Position numbers and translations under genes: made by a program. Under the pieces are notes generated by a model. The model was given only the letters and a program-made list of their open reading frames with translations. It ran no database searches and was not told where the DNA came from. From Marivivens sp. LCG002 (lineage in GTDB: Bacteria > Pseudomonadota > Alphaproteobacteria > Rhodobacterales > Rhodobacteraceae), in NCBI RefSeq assembly GCF_030264275.1, contig NZ_CP127165.1:1972001-2036000 (forward strand): a stretch of 64,000 nucleotides of DNA, given 5' to 3'. Positions 54,032-63,155 of this stretch are shown in pieces. Positions within the stretch are counted from its first letter, which is position 1, and every line of letters starts with the position of its first letter.

Positions 54032-56032
54032 TTATTCGAACTCCATGATCACTTCGTCCACAGCGAGGCTATCGCCCGGTGCGGCGTTGATCTTGGCCAC
54101 GATCCCTTTGCGTTCGGCGCGCAGGATGTTTTCCATCTTCATGGCTTCGACAGTGCAGAGCGCCTGTCCTTCCTGAACTTCATCACCTTCGGCAACCATC
54201 ACTTTGACGATCAGGCCGGGCATCGGGCAGAGCAGTAGCTTGGAGGTATCGGGCGGAAGCTTTTCGGGCATCAGCTTGGCAAGCTCGGCCTGACGCGGTG
54301 TGCGGACAGTCACCTTGAGATCGGCACCGCGGAAACGGATGCGGAACCCGTGGCTGATCTTGCCGACCTTGAGCACAAGAGCCGCCCCATCGACCTTCAT
54401 ATTGGCCAGACTATCACCGGGGGTCCAAGCACCCTCGACACGATAGGTCTTACCGTCGATCAAGACATCCGAGCCTTCGCGGTCTGCGTTGATCTTGGCC
54501 TCGAAGCTCTCGCCCTGAAGCGTGACCACCCAATCTTCGCCGACGTGACGCTCGTGGTTGTCCATACGGCCCGAAATACGCGCACGGCGGATTTCGGCGA
54601 CACGGTTCATCGCAGCAGCAGCGGCGGCAACGCGGACAAGCTGGTCCTTGGGCAGCGTCACCCCTTCGAAGCCTTCGGGGTATTCTTCGGCGATGAACGC
54701 AGTGGTCATATTGCCCGAGGTAAAGCGCTCGTGATCCATCACAGCAGCGACGAAGGGCAAGTTGTGACCGATGCCTTCGACCTCGAAGGTATCAAGCGCG
54801 ACGCGCATTTCCTCGATCGCTTGCGCACGGGTCGGTGCCCAGGTGCAAAGCTTGGCGATCATCGGATCGTAATACATCGAAATCTCGCCGCCTTCGTAAA
54901 CGCCGGTATCATTGCGCACGATGCCGCCCGTTTCGGTCGTGCCCTCTGCAGGCGGCCGATAACGGGTCAGGCGACCGATCGAGGGAAGGAAGTTGCGATA
55001 GGGATCTTCGGCATAAAGACGGTTCTCGATGGCCCAGCCGTTGATCTTGAGATCTTCTTGCTTGATCGTCAGCGGCTCGCCATTGGCGACGCGGAGCATC
55101 TGCTCGACAAGATCGATCCCCGTGATGAGTTCCGTGACAGGGTGTTCCACCTGAAGACGGGTGTTCATTTCGAGGAAGTAGAAGTTGCGGTCGCCATCGA
55201 CGATGAATTCCACGGTGCCCGCCGAGGCATAGCCGACCGCCTTGGCCAAAGCGACAGACTGCTCGCCCATCGCTTTGCGGGTGGCTTCGTCAAGGAAGGG
55301 CGACGGGGCCTCTTCCACGACCTTTTGGTTGCGGCGCTGGATCGAGCATTCACGCTCGTGCAGGTAAACGCAGTTCCCGTGCTTGTCGGCCAGCACCTGA
55401 ATTTCGATGTGACGGGGCTGGGTGACGAATTTTTCGATAAAGATACGGTCATCGCCAAAGGAGTTGGCCGCTTCGTTTTTCGAGGACTCGAAGCCTTCGC
55501 GCGCTTCGACATCGTTCCAAGCAATGCGCATGCCCTTGCCGCCACCGCCTGCCGAAGCCTTGATCATCACGGGATAGCCGATCTGGTTCGAGATTTTCAC
55601 GGCCTCATCCGCGTCAGCGATAAGTCCCATATAGCCGGGAACCGTATTGACCCCCGCTTCCTGCGCGATCTTTTTCGAGGTGATCTTGTCGCCCATGGCT
55701 TCGATCGCCTTGACGGGCGGGCCGACGAACTCGACACCCGCTTTTTCAAGCGCTTCGGCAAACTTGGGGTTCTCGGACAAGAAGCCATAGCCGGGGTGAA
55801 CGGCTTCGGCGCCGGTCTTCTTGATCGCCTCCATCACCTTGTCGATGACGATATAGGACTGGTTCGCAGGGGGCGGGCCGATGTGCACGGCCTCGTCCGC
55901 CATCTGCACATGGAGCGCATTGCGGTCGGCGTCCGAATAAATGGCGACGGTTTGGATACCCATCTTGCGGGCGGTCTTGATGACGCGGCAAGCAATCTCG
56001 CCCCGATTGGCGATCAGGATCTTCTTGAACAT
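54032..56032 (-). CDS. pccA: Propionyl-CoA carboxylase alpha subunit (biotin carboxylase + biotin carrier)
   Basis: The 666-residue protein has a biotin carboxylase domain (I-A-N-R-G-E-I-A-C-R near the start, A-G-G-G-G-K-G-M-R-I in the ATP grasp, V-E-H-P-V-T-E) and a C-terminal biotinyl domain with V-E-A-M-K-M-E-N, Lys about 632 being biotinylated. With PccB it carboxylates propionyl-CoA to methylmalonyl-CoA in the cytoplasm. It is followed directly by a small membrane protein gene and lies upstream of the convergent mutB group. The leader holds a partial TTTG-N2-TGCAAA-like motif, not a full PccR site. Confidence 0.94.
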   Translation of the reverse strand: MFKKILIANRGEIACRVIKTARKMGIQTVAIYSDADRNALHVQMADEAVHIGPPPANQSYIVIDKVMEAIKKTGAEAVHPGYGFLSENPKFAEALEKAGVEFVGPPVKAIEAMGDKITSKKIAQEAGVNTVPGYMGLIADADEAVKISNQIGYPVMIKASAGGGGKGMRIAWNDVEAREGFESSKNEAANSFGDDRIFIEKFVTQPRHIEIQVLADKHGNCVYLHERECSIQRRNQKVVEEAPSPFLDEATRKAMGEQSVALAKAVGYASAGTVEFIVDGDRNFYFLEMNTRLQVEHPVTELITGIDLVEQMLRVANGEPLTIKQEDLKINGWAIENRLYAEDPYRNFLPSIGRLTRYRPPAEGTTETGGIVRNDTGVYEGGEISMYYDPMIAKLCTWAPTRAQAIEEMRVALDTFEVEGIGHNLPFVAAVMDHERFTSGNMTTAFIAEEYPEGFEGVTLPKDQLVRVAAAAAAMNRVAEIRRARISGRMDNHERHVGEDWVVTLQGESFEAKINADREGSDVLIDGKTYRVEGAWTPGDSLANMKVDGAALVLKVGKISHGFRIRFRGADLKVTVRTPRQAELAKLMPEKLPPDTSKLLLCPMPGLIVKVMVAEGDEVQEGQALCTVEAMKMENILRAERKGIVAKINAAPGDSLAVDEVIMEFE

Positions 56033-56134
56033 GTGCAGGGGTCCTTTGAATGCAAAACCGCCGCAAAGGACAGACGTCCCTTACGGCGGTTCAGGTGATT
56101 TCGAGTGACGTCCGCGCGGGACGTCAGAGTGTGA

Positions 56135-56335
56135 TTAGCATGCGCCGACGTTGTCGCAGAAGACGCCAGCACCCGCGCCGATGGCAGCGCCGGTGACGCC
56201 GTCATTGCCGGTGAGGTTAGCAACGGTTGCGCCGATGGCTGCACCGACGACGCCACGTTCGACGTCGTTCGAAGGCATGCAAGCGCCAAGCGCGATGAGT
56301 GCCGTTGCTGCGATGATCCAAGTAGATTTGAGCAT
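56135..56335 (-). CDS. Small glycine-zipper-like lipoprotein
   Basis: The 66-residue protein has a lipobox (I-A-L-G-A-C19) and a mature part with alternating G/A-rich strands: V-V-G-A-A-I-G-A-T-V-A and A-A-I-G-A-G-A-G-V, resembling the glycine zipper of small outer-membrane lipoproteins, ending C-D-N-V-G-A-C. It lies 100 nt upstream of pccA in the same direction. AAGGAA precedes the ATG. It may be packed with outer-membrane lipoproteins; role unknown. Confidence 0.8.
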   Translation of the reverse strand: MLKSTWIIAATALIALGACMPSNDVERGVVGAAIGATVANLTGNDGVTGAAIGAGAGVFCDNVGAC

Positions 56336-56660
56336 GAAACCAATTCCTTAAAGAGCTCGATACTCTTCCTAGAATCCATCGAATTCTGTTCAAACTCAAC
56401 TTCTATTTGAAGGTAGCCGCCAAACCGAGTGGATTTCCGCCCACTGTGGCACCCAAGACTCGGCCTGATCCTTTTGGAACCAGACCGAGTTGGGGAAGGG
56501 TAACGGTTTTGGAACTGTGCGTGCGCCAAAGAGCTGGCTTTGACGAGCACATCACCACCGTTGCATAGCGTTTCGCTTGGGAAAACAGGCATGATCACGG
56601 CACACCCTGCATGGGCCGATTTCTGCTTAAACAGCTTTATGCCAAGCGAAATCCCGCGCA
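56336..56660. other. Intergenic region with a long hairpin, no gene seen
   Basis: 325 bases with no convincing gene. ACTCGG near 56458 and CCGAGT ending at 56490 bracket a stem of about 14 pairs around a 4-nt loop, with several G-U pairs if read on the minus strand. Either strand could carry a structured RNA or a processing site. Confidence 0.4.
56458..56490. other. Stable hairpin between two small genes
   Basis: The segment 56458-56490 folds into a stem with a short TTTT (minus strand AAAA) loop; ACTCGG and CCGAGT are exact at the base and the inner part pairs with wobble or one bulge. No T tract follows directly on either strand, so termination is uncertain. Confidence 0.5.
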
Positions 56661-57059
56661 TCAGTCCCAGTCGTCCTCGTAGTCGTCATCCTCTTCAAAC
56701 AGGAACTCGCCGCCCTCTTTGAAGACGTCAGGAAAGCTCACTTTCGCTTTCTCGACGTTGATTTTCAGAAGGGCGTCATAATCCTGAGGATCGAAATTCG
56801 GCTCGGCAGGCACGACCTCGCGGCCGAAAAGCCAGCTGAGGCGGCCTGCGTCGAGATTACCGCGCACGAAAGGCTCTTCGCCGAAATGGTGCCAAAGGGC
56901 GGCCATGAATCCTTCGTCCGCGCGACGGTCGGCGATCTTGCGATCCTTGAACCGTTCACGGGCAAAGATTTTGGTCGCACCGTTCTTGTTGGCGCGCCGC
57001 ACGACGAATTGGAAATCAGAGCTCGGAAGGCGACCCGGGAAACCACGGTGCTTGTACAT
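56661..57059 (-). CDS. Hypothetical acidic protein
   Basis: The 132-residue soluble protein starts M-Y-K-H-R-G-F-P-G-R-L-P-S-S-D-F, has a compact aromatic core (F-M-A-A-L-W-H-H-F-G-E-E-P-F and L-S-W-L-F-G-R-E-V-V) and ends in a run of Asp and Glu (E-E-D-D-D-Y-E-D-D-W-D). GGGAGG precedes the ATG at 57059 by 7 nt; the neighbouring GTG at 57062 is also possible. It lies upstream of the glycine-zipper lipoprotein gene. No family was recognised. Confidence 0.68.
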   Translation of the reverse strand: MYKHRGFPGRLPSSDFQFVVRRANKNGATKIFARERFKDRKIADRRADEGFMAALWHHFGEEPFVRGNLDAGRLSWLFGREVVPAEPNFDPQDYDALLKINVEKAKVSFPDVFKEGGEFLFEEDDDYEDDWD

Positions 57060-57125
57060 CACGCTGCCTCCCCGAACAGAGACAGCGGAGCGCGAGCAGA
57101 CGCAAGCGCCTGCTCGCGGCTGATC

Positions 57126-57272
57126 TTACTTGTATTTGCCGGTGTAGGTCGGCTCGACAGAAAGCGCGGGCTGTTCGACGACAACAGACGAGGTGTCGAC
57201 GTTGCGATCCGCACAAGCTGCGACAACGACAAGGAAGGCGAGCGCGGTGAGCGCTTTGAAACTCTTTGACAT
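57126..57272 (-). CDS. Small lipoprotein (48 residues)
   Basis: A 48-codon gene starts at ATG 57272 after CAGGAG (7-nt spacing) and ends at TAA 57126. It has a typical lipobox: K-A-L-T-A-L-A-F-L-V-V-V-A-A-C, then a short mature part (A-D-R-N-V-D-T-S-S-V-V-V-E and E-P-T-Y-T-G-K-Y-K). It is too short for most gene lists. It fits between the acidic protein gene and the DUF6497 gene on the same strand. Function unknown. Confidence 0.75.
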   Translation of the reverse strand: MSKSFKALTALAFLVVVAACADRNVDTSSVVVEQPALSVEPTYTGKYK

Positions 57273-57483
57273 GGACTACTCCTGAAACTGCCTGGGTTGG
57301 CCCCTGAACTTATGGTGTTCAAGTGACCGGTTTGGGGTGTCGAAGCCGGGCGGCCAGACAAGAAAACCATAGCAGATTCGGATGTTTTTGGACATATCGG
57401 CGCGATCAGTCGCGGGCCTTGTGTCTTGTTTGCATCAAACGCAGTCATGGGCGTGAGGGTCCTCGCAAGATATTGTGGGTTCA

Positions 57484-57867
57484 TCAAAACTGCTCCCACA
57501 TGCAGCGAGCACCTTCAATCGTAAAGGCGTCAAAATATTGCGTTGCGTCGGGTGAAATCTCACCAAACGGCAAAATCCGGTCGGAAATCGAGATCACGAC
57601 CTGCTCGGGGAGACGCTGCTCCTCGGCGAGTCGCGGCAACGCGTAGCGTTCGCACAACTCATGAAGATCGGGTTCGATATCCTCGAAAGACAGTCCTTGA
57701 CTTGCGATCCCCTCGTTTAGAAACCGAAAGCGCGAGACCATCGGGGCGTCCTCGTGGATCACCTCGATCAGCTCGACCGTATGCCCCGAGGTGAGCGAAA
57801 CGTCGGACGCCCCCACCCCGCCGGCAACAGCCGTGCATCCGATTGCTATGATCAAGGCTGCGCGCAT
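57484..57867 (-). CDS. DUF6497-like secreted protein
   Basis: The 127-residue protein has a signal peptide (A-A-L-I-I-A-I-G-C-T-A-V-A-G-G-V-G-A) and the pattern of DUF6497: L-T-S-G-H-T-V-E-L-I-E-V, R-F-R-F-L-N, L-H-E-L-C-E-R-Y-A-L-P-R-L, then V-V-I-S-I-S-D-R and P-D-A-T-Q-Y-F-D-A-F. Two Cys (E-L-C-E and R-C-M-W) may pair. The role is unknown. It lies downstream of pccB on the same strand. Confidence 0.68.
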   Translation of the reverse strand: MRAALIIAIGCTAVAGGVGASDVSLTSGHTVELIEVIHEDAPMVSRFRFLNEGIASQGLSFEDIEPDLHELCERYALPRLAEEQRLPEQVVISISDRILPFGEISPDATQYFDAFTIEGARCMWEQF

Positions 57868-57950
57868 GCGCTTTCGCTCCTTTGGTGAATTCAGGGCGGA
57901 AGCTCCCCGCAGGTGCCTCCGCCGACCGCGTCCTTGGCCTCCTCCAGACC

Positions 57951-59483
57951 TTAGAGCGGAATATTGTCGTGCTTCTTCCAGGGATTCTGGAGCTGCTTGC
58001 CACGAAGACTTGCAAAGGCGCGGCAGACGCGGCGACGGGTCGAACGCGGCTGGATCACCTCGTCGATAAAGCCCTTCTCGGCAGCGACGAACGGGTTTGC
58101 AAAGCGATCCTCATAGTCCTTGGTCCGCGCTGCGATCTTGTCCTTGTCGCCCAGTTCCGAGCGATACAGGATCTCGGTCGCGCCCTTCGCGCCCATCACA
58201 GCGATCTCGGCAGTCGGCCAAGCATAGTTGAAGTCGCCGCGCAGGTGCTTGGAGGCCATAACGTCATAGGCACCGCCATAGGCTTTGCGGGTGATCACGG
58301 TCACTTTTGGAACGGTTGCTTCACCATAGGCAAAGAGCAATTTCGCGCCGTGCTTGATCACACCGCCGTATTCCTGCGAGGTGCCCGGAAGGAAGCCGGG
58401 AACGTCGACAAGCGTCAGGATCGGAATTTCGAAAGCATCGCAGAAGCGCACGAAGCGAGCAGCCTTGCGCGACGAGTCGATATCGAGACAGCCCGCAAGA
58501 ACCATCGGCTGGTTCGCAACAACTCCAACGGTCGAGCCTTCGAGGCGGATAAAGCCCGTCAGGATGTTCTTGGCATAATCCGCCTGAATTTCATAGAAAT
58601 CGCCTTCATCCGCAAGTTTGTGGATAAGCTCTTTCATGTCGTAAGGCGTGTTGGGGTTGTCGGGGATGAGAGTATCAAGGCTATCCTCGACACGGGCCAC
58701 ATCGTCAAAGAACGGACGAACGGGCGGCTTTTGACGATTGTTGAGCGGAAGGAAGTCAACAAGGCGGCGCACTTCGGCCAGCGCCTCGACGTCGTTCTCG
58801 AACGCGCCATCGGCAACCGAGGATTTCTTGGTGTGGGTCGAAGCCCCGCCCAGCTCTTCTGCCGTTACAACTTCGTTGGTTACGGTTTTGACCACATCGG
58901 GACCCGTCACGAACATATAAGAGCTGTCCTTCACCATGAAGATGAAGTCGGTCATTGCAGGCGAATACACCGCACCGCCCGCACAGGGCCCCATGATCAC
59001 GGAAATCTGCGGAACCACGCCCGAAGCCATGATGTTGCGCTGGAAAACCTCGGCATAGCCTGCAAGCGAAGCAACGCCTTCCTGAATACGAGCACCGCCC
59101 GAGTCGTTCAGCCCGATCACCGGCGCGCCGTTCTGCATCGCCATATCCATGATCTTGCAAATCTTTTGAGCGTGGGTCTCGGAGAGCGATCCACCGAAAA
59201 CCGTGAAATCCTGCGAGAAGACATAGACCATACGGCCGTTGATCGTGCCCCAGCCCGTTACGACCCCGTCACCCGCAGGGCGGCTTTCCTGCATACCGAA
59301 ATCGGTGCAGCGATGGGCGACGAACATGTCGAACTCTTCGAAAGAGCCTTCATCAAGCAACAGCTCGATGCGTTCGCGGGCCGTCAGCTTGCCCTTGGCG
59401 TGTTGTGCGTCGATCCGCTTTTGACCCCCGCCAAGACGGGCTGTCTGGCGACGATCTTCGAGTTCCTGCAGGATATCTTTCAT
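57951..59483 (-). CDS. pccB: Propionyl-CoA carboxylase beta subunit (carboxyltransferase)
   Basis: The 510-residue protein has two crotonase-like carboxyltransferase halves: [20 protein letters not shown] near 150 (N-D-S-G-G-A-R-I), and G-F-L-P-G-T-S-Q-E in the second half with K-A-Y-G-G-A-Y-D. It transfers the carboxyl group from biotin to propionyl-CoA. Start 59483 follows AAGGGGACC. The promoter region carries TTTGCAAA sites, so it is probably repressed or activated by PccR. Confidence 0.94.
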   Translation of the reverse strand: MKDILQELEDRRQTARLGGGQKRIDAQHAKGKLTARERIELLLDEGSFEEFDMFVAHRCTDFGMQESRPAGDGVVTGWGTINGRMVYVFSQDFTVFGGSLSETHAQKICKIMDMAMQNGAPVIGLNDSGGARIQEGVASLAGYAEVFQRNIMASGVVPQISVIMGPCAGGAVYSPAMTDFIFMVKDSSYMFVTGPDVVKTVTNEVVTAEELGGASTHTKKSSVADGAFENDVEALAEVRRLVDFLPLNNRQKPPVRPFFDDVARVEDSLDTLIPDNPNTPYDMKELIHKLADEGDFYEIQADYAKNILTGFIRLEGSTVGVVANQPMVLAGCLDIDSSRKAARFVRFCDAFEIPILTLVDVPGFLPGTSQEYGGVIKHGAKLLFAYGEATVPKVTVITRKAYGGAYDVMASKHLRGDFNYAWPTAEIAVMGAKGATEILYRSELGDKDKIAARTKDYEDRFANPFVAAEKGFIDEVIQPRSTRRRVCRAFASLRGKQLQNPWKKHDNIPL

Positions 59484-59686
59484 CACGGTCCCCTTAAGGT
59501 CTTTGAGCGAACCATATGCGCAACAATCTTTCGCTGCTACAGAAATTGGGCAAATTTGCAAAGTATTGGATTAGCTAAACTTTGCAAACGCAAACTTGCA
59601 AATTTTGGCCGAACGGGTTGCATCTGACTGCTGTCGGCCACATGGTCTTGCCGATTGGCCCGACAGTTCGCGGGCGAGAGACCCCA
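59484..59686. other. Divergent promoter region of pccB and the MFS gene
   Basis: About 200 bases between pccB and the Bcr/CflA transporter gene. It contains a TTTGCAAA cluster (59555-59602) 70-120 nt before pccB. No gene is seen. Confidence 0.6.
59555..59602. promoter_or_regulatory. TTTGCAAA cluster, probable PccR sites upstream of pccB
   Basis: TTTGCAAA occurs at 59555-59562 and 59581-59588, and CTTGCAAA at 59595-59602, 6 nt after the second copy. TTTGCAAA is the recognised element of ScfR/PccR regulators of propionyl-CoA assimilation. The cluster lies between the divergent pccB and MFS genes. Confidence 0.75.
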
Positions 59687-60907
59687 ATGACACAAATGAT
59701 CAAAGCTCGGCTGCTCGATCGCTCGACGCCTCCCCATATCATGACGCTTGTTCTTCTGGCCGGCATATCGGCCATGAGCAATGCCATTTTCCTGCCCTCG
59801 CTCAATGGGATGACTGCCTATTTCAACACGACCTACAGCATCATGCAGTGGTCGGTCTCCGGCTATTTCGCAGGCACGGCGGTGCTTCAGCTCTTTTTCG
59901 GACCGCTTTCCGACCGCTTTGGCCGCCGTCCGATATTGCTGATCACGATTGCGCTTTTCACTGTGGCAAGCGTTGGCGCAGCGCTCGCAACAACGGTCGA
60001 GGTTTTCCTCTTTTGCCGCATCGCCCAAGCCGCGATTGCCTCGTGCATGGCGCTGTCCCGAGCGGTGGTGCGCGACGTCTATCCGACCTCCCAAGCCGCT
60101 TCGATGATCGGTTACGTCACAATGGGCATGTCAATCGTGCCGATGATCGGCCCGATGCTTGGCGGCGCGCTGGATCAGGCTTTCGGCTGGCAGGCAAGTT
60201 TCTGGATGCTGGCGGCCACGGGCCTGATTGTTTGGCTTCTGACCTATTTCGATCTCCCCGAAACCTATAGGGGCGGGAATTCCAAGTTCATCGAACAGGT
60301 GAAAACCTATCCCGAACTGTTCCGCTCGCCTCGATTCTGGGGATATGTCGCCTGCACGAGCTTTACGGCGGGTGGTTTCTATTCACTCCTCGGCGCAGCC
60401 TCTTATGTCTCGAGCGTGGTCTTTCACCTTTCGGCAGCGCAAACGGGGATTGCCATCGGTGCCCCCGCACTCGGCTACGCCTATGGCAACTATCTCTCGG
60501 GCAAATATGCCGTGCGCTATGGCATCGACAAACTCACTTTGCTGGGCTGCATCGTGACCTTTTCCTGCATGGCCACATCGTTCGGGCTGAGCGTTTTGAA
60601 CGCCAACAACGTCTATATCTTCTTCGGCCTCTGCGCGATCATGGGGGTCGGCAACGGGCTGACCATGCCCAATGCCACAACAGGGGCACTCTCGGTGCGC
60701 CCCCACCTTGCAGGAACCGCGGCAGGCCTGAGCTCCTTCTTTTTACTCGGCGGCGCTGCGCTTCTCTCGGGATTGGCGGGGTCGATCCTGAATCCCGAAT
60801 GGCGCGAACTGCCCGTAAGCTTGATCATGGTGATTTGCAGCATTCTGGCCCTCGCCTCGATCCTTTTGGTCGCACGCCGCAACAGGTTCCTCGGAGAGAC
60901 GCTCTAA
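59687..60907 (+). CDS. Bcr/CflA-family MFS drug/solute transporter
   Basis: The 406-residue protein has 12 predicted spans and MFS landmarks: the loop motif G-P-L-S-D-R-F-G-R-R-P near 60 and a second-half R-Y-G-I-D-K. Bcr/CflA transporters export small molecules such as bicyclomycin. ATG 59687 follows a GAGAG leader. It is divergent from pccB and just upstream of pccR; its link to propionyl-CoA metabolism is unclear, perhaps export of an acid product. Confidence 0.87.
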   Translation: MTQMIKARLLDRSTPPHIMTLVLLAGISAMSNAIFLPSLNGMTAYFNTTYSIMQWSVSGYFAGTAVLQLFFGPLSDRFGRRPILLITIALFTVASVGAALATTVEVFLFCRIAQAAIASCMALSRAVVRDVYPTSQAASMIGYVTMGMSIVPMIGPMLGGALDQAFGWQASFWMLAATGLIVWLLTYFDLPETYRGGNSKFIEQVKTYPELFRSPRFWGYVACTSFTAGGFYSLLGAASYVSSVVFHLSAAQTGIAIGAPALGYAYGNYLSGKYAVRYGIDKLTLLGCIVTFSCMATSFGLSVLNANNVYIFFGLCAIMGVGNGLTMPNATTGALSVRPHLAGTAAGLSSFFLLGGAALLSGLAGSILNPEWRELPVSLIMVICSILALASILLVARRNRFLGETL

Positions 60908-60925
60908 GACAACTTGCGACAAGAC

Positions 60926-60947
60926 TTTGCAAAGCATAGTTTGCAGG
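60926..60947. promoter_or_regulatory. TTTGCAAA-N6-TTTGCAGG site upstream of pccR
   Basis: TTTGCAAA (60926-60933) and TTTGCAGG (60940-60947) are separated by 6 nt, the same spacing as the pair at pccB; a related TCTGCAAA follows at 60956. The site sits 25 nt before the regulator start, which suggests autoregulation. Confidence 0.75.
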
Positions 60948-60971
60948 AAAGTCTTTCTGCAAAGGTAAGTC

Positions 60972-62369
60972 ATGGCCGTTCAAAAACTCTATGCAGGCGT
61001 CAAACTCCGCGAACTGCGCGGCCGTCTCGGGCTCACCCAGAAATCCTTTGCCGATAAGCTTGGGGTTTCGCTGCCCTATCTGAACCAGATGGAGAACAAC
61101 AACAGGCCCGTTTCGACCACGGTTGTTCTCTCGCTTGCGCAAGAATTCGGCTTCGACGTCACCGAACTCCAATCGGGGGACGAAGCCCGTCTTGTCGGGG
61201 ATATGCGCGAAGCCCTTGCCGATCCCGTTTTTACGGGACCGGCCCCTTCGATCGCCGATCTACGCCTTGCGGCCTCGAATGCGCCCGCACTGGCCCGCGC
61301 GCTCCTTGATCTGCATTCCGCCTATCGCCAAACCCACGAAAGGCTCGCTTCGCTTGACGAAGCCTTGGGGCGCGAGGATGCGCGGCTTCAACCGAGCCCT
61401 TGGGAAGAGGTGCGCGATTTCTTCCATTACTGCGACAACTATATCGACGCCGTTGATCGTGCTGCCGAGACCTTTGCAAATCAGGCGCCATCGGGGGATG
61501 TGCGCCTAGCAGCGCTCCGTCTTTTGGAAGGACGGGGCATAAACGTCAGCTTCGAGGACGTCCCCACCACGCGCCACTATGACGCCGAGACGCGCAAACT
61601 CGTCATCTCGCGCAGATCGAACCAAGCGACCCAGACGTTCCAACTCCTATTGCAGATGGCACTGATCACCAAAGAGGATCTGATCGACGCGACACTCGAT
61701 TTCGCCCGCTTTCAGTCGCCAGAAGCCCGATCCATCGCCAAAGTCGGGATGGCCAATTATTTTGCAGGCGCGGCGCTCCTGCCCTATGCGAAATTCCTGA
61801 GCGCGGCGCAGGAAACGCGCCACGATCTGGAACGACTGGCCGACCGTTTCGGCGCTTCGCTCGAACAGGTTGCGCACCGTCTGTCCACATTGCAAAGACC
61901 GGGAGCCAAGGGAATTCCGTTTTTCTTTGTGCGCGTCGACCCTGCGGGAACGATCACCAAAAGGCACTCTGCAACGACTTTGCAATTCGCACGATACGGC
62001 GGGGCCTGTCCGCTCTGGAATGTGCACCGCGCGTTCGAAAGTCCGAACCGCTGGCTGCGCCAGCTTGCGGAAACCCCTGATGGCATTCGATATTTCTGCC
62101 TTGCGCGCGATGTCACGAAATCAGGCGGTGCCTTCGACGCCCCCACACGCCGCTTTGCGATCGGCCTCGGATGTGAAGTGCGCCACGCCCCCGCCTTGGT
62201 CTATGCCGACCATATGGATATCGACACGCCTCAGGCTTTCGAGCCGATCGGGATTTCCTGTCGGATTTGTGACCGTAAAAACTGTCATCAACGTGCCGTT
62301 CCACCATTGGAAAGACGACTTAGAGTTGATCCGAACCATCGTGGAGTCCTGCCGTATAATGTCGACTGA
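60972..62369 (+). CDS. pccR: ScfR-family regulator of propionyl-CoA assimilation, PccR-like
   Basis: The 465-residue protein has an XRE helix-turn-helix (L-R-E-L-R-G-R-L-G-L-T-Q-K-S-F-A-D-K-L-G-V near 13-33), a central IrrE-like/DUF955 region, and a C-terminal Cys-rich motif (S-C-R-I-C-D-R-K-N-C-H-Q-R-A) typical of short-chain fatty acyl-CoA regulators. PccR of Rhodobacter controls pccB in response to propionyl-CoA. TTTGCAAA sites lie before it and before pccB. Its 3' end overlaps the CoxG-like gene by 11 nt. Confidence 0.9.
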   Translation: MAVQKLYAGVKLRELRGRLGLTQKSFADKLGVSLPYLNQMENNNRPVSTTVVLSLAQEFGFDVTELQSGDEARLVGDMREALADPVFTGPAPSIADLRLAASNAPALARALLDLHSAYRQTHERLASLDEALGREDARLQPSPWEEVRDFFHYCDNYIDAVDRAAETFANQAPSGDVRLAALRLLEGRGINVSFEDVPTTRHYDAETRKLVISRRSNQATQTFQLLLQMALITKEDLIDATLDFARFQSPEARSIAKVGMANYFAGAALLPYAKFLSAAQETRHDLERLADRFGASLEQVAHRLSTLQRPGAKGIPFFFVRVDPAGTITKRHSATTLQFARYGGACPLWNVHRAFESPNRWLRQLAETPDGIRYFCLARDVTKSGGAFDAPTRRFAIGLGCEVRHAPALVYADHMDIDTPQAFEPIGISCRICDRKNCHQRAVPPLERRLRVDPNHRGVLPYNVD

Positions 62370-62838
62370 TCCTCACAGCGAAATCACCATAACTTTTAAT
62401 GGCGTCCACCTCATCAATGCCGATCGGATGGTTGTTTGGCATGCCTTGCAAGACCCCGCCGCACTCCGACGGTGTCTTCCGGGGTGCGATGACATTTCGG
62501 GATCGCCCGAAACCGGTTACGAAGCACGCCTTACCCAGAGGTTCGGCCCGATGACCGTGAGCTTTGCGGGGCAGGCCAAAATCGAAGAAGTCACCAAGCA
62601 TTCGGTTTATGCCATCCGCAGCACCGGATACGGCGGCCTTGCTGGGTATGCCCAGAGCATCGCGAATATCACCCTCACCGATGTGGAAGGCGGCACCGAG
62701 CTGAGCTATCGCGGCCGCACCCTGCTCGGAGGGTTCCAATCGAGTGAAACCGTGCCCCACGCAAAAGATCTGGCCCGCAATTTCGCGGACCAGTTCTTTG
62801 AAGCCCTGCAAAACACAATCGAGATGCAAACGGCCTAG
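62359..62838 (+). CDS. CoxG/SRPBCC-like protein
   Basis: The 159-residue protein has the carbon monoxide dehydrogenase subunit G pattern: F-N-G-V-H-L-I-N-A-D-R-M-V-V-W-H-A-L-Q-D-P, L-R-R-C-L-P-G-C-D, then V-S-F-A-G-Q-A-K-I and a C-terminal helix F-A-D-Q-F-F-E-A-L. It should bind a lipid- or CoA-like ligand. ATG 62359 lies inside the pccR 3' end, so the two are coupled. A link to propionyl-CoA regulation is possible but unproved. Confidence 0.83.
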   Translation: MSTDPHSEITITFNGVHLINADRMVVWHALQDPAALRRCLPGCDDISGSPETGYEARLTQRFGPMTVSFAGQAKIEEVTKHSVYAIRSTGYGGLAGYAQSIANITLTDVEGGTELSYRGRTLLGGFQSSETVPHAKDLARNFADQFFEALQNTIEMQTA

Positions 62839-63080
62839 GCCGCGAGCCGCGCAAGCAGTTGCGCAATCTCGTCCTTGAGAACAAGGCGCTCTTTGCGCAG
62901 GTTCAGCATCTCGATGTCGTCGAGCGGTTTGACATTGGTTTCGGCCAAATGGACAAGGTGGTTGGCCTCTTCGTATTTGGCCGCAACCACGGCAAAATGG
63001 GGATCATTCTGCTTGAGCTCGCGAATTTGTGCGGCTTGCTCGGGAAACTCTTCTGCGAGTTGGTGGGGAACATGGGTCAT
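62835..63080 (-). CDS. YdcH/DUF465-family small protein
   Basis: The 81-residue helical protein has the DUF465 hairpin: F-P-E-Q-A-A-Q-I-R-E-L-K, F-A-V-V-A-A-K-Y-E-E-A-N-H-L-V-H, then a second helix with L-N-L-R-K-E-R-L-V-L-K-D-E-I. It is small, acidic and cytoplasmic, of unknown role. It converges with the CoxG-like gene with a 4-nt overlap. GGAAG precedes the start. Confidence 0.82.
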   Translation of the reverse strand: MTHVPHQLAEEFPEQAAQIRELKQNDPHFAVVAAKYEEANHLVHLAETNVKPLDDIEMLNLRKERLVLKDEIAQLLARLAA

Positions 63081-63155
63081 CGGGGTCTTCCTTCCTCGTT
63101 TGAGTCGAGATCAGATTACCCCCAAGACGGTCTCCCCAAATTGACCCTAATCAAA

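Noticed and set aside
54350-56098. 582-codon plus-strand frame
   Set aside because: It is antisense to pccA; His- and Asp-rich composition is typical of a high-GC shadow.
57882-59627. 581-codon plus-strand frame
   Set aside because: It is antisense to pccB and has no family resemblance.
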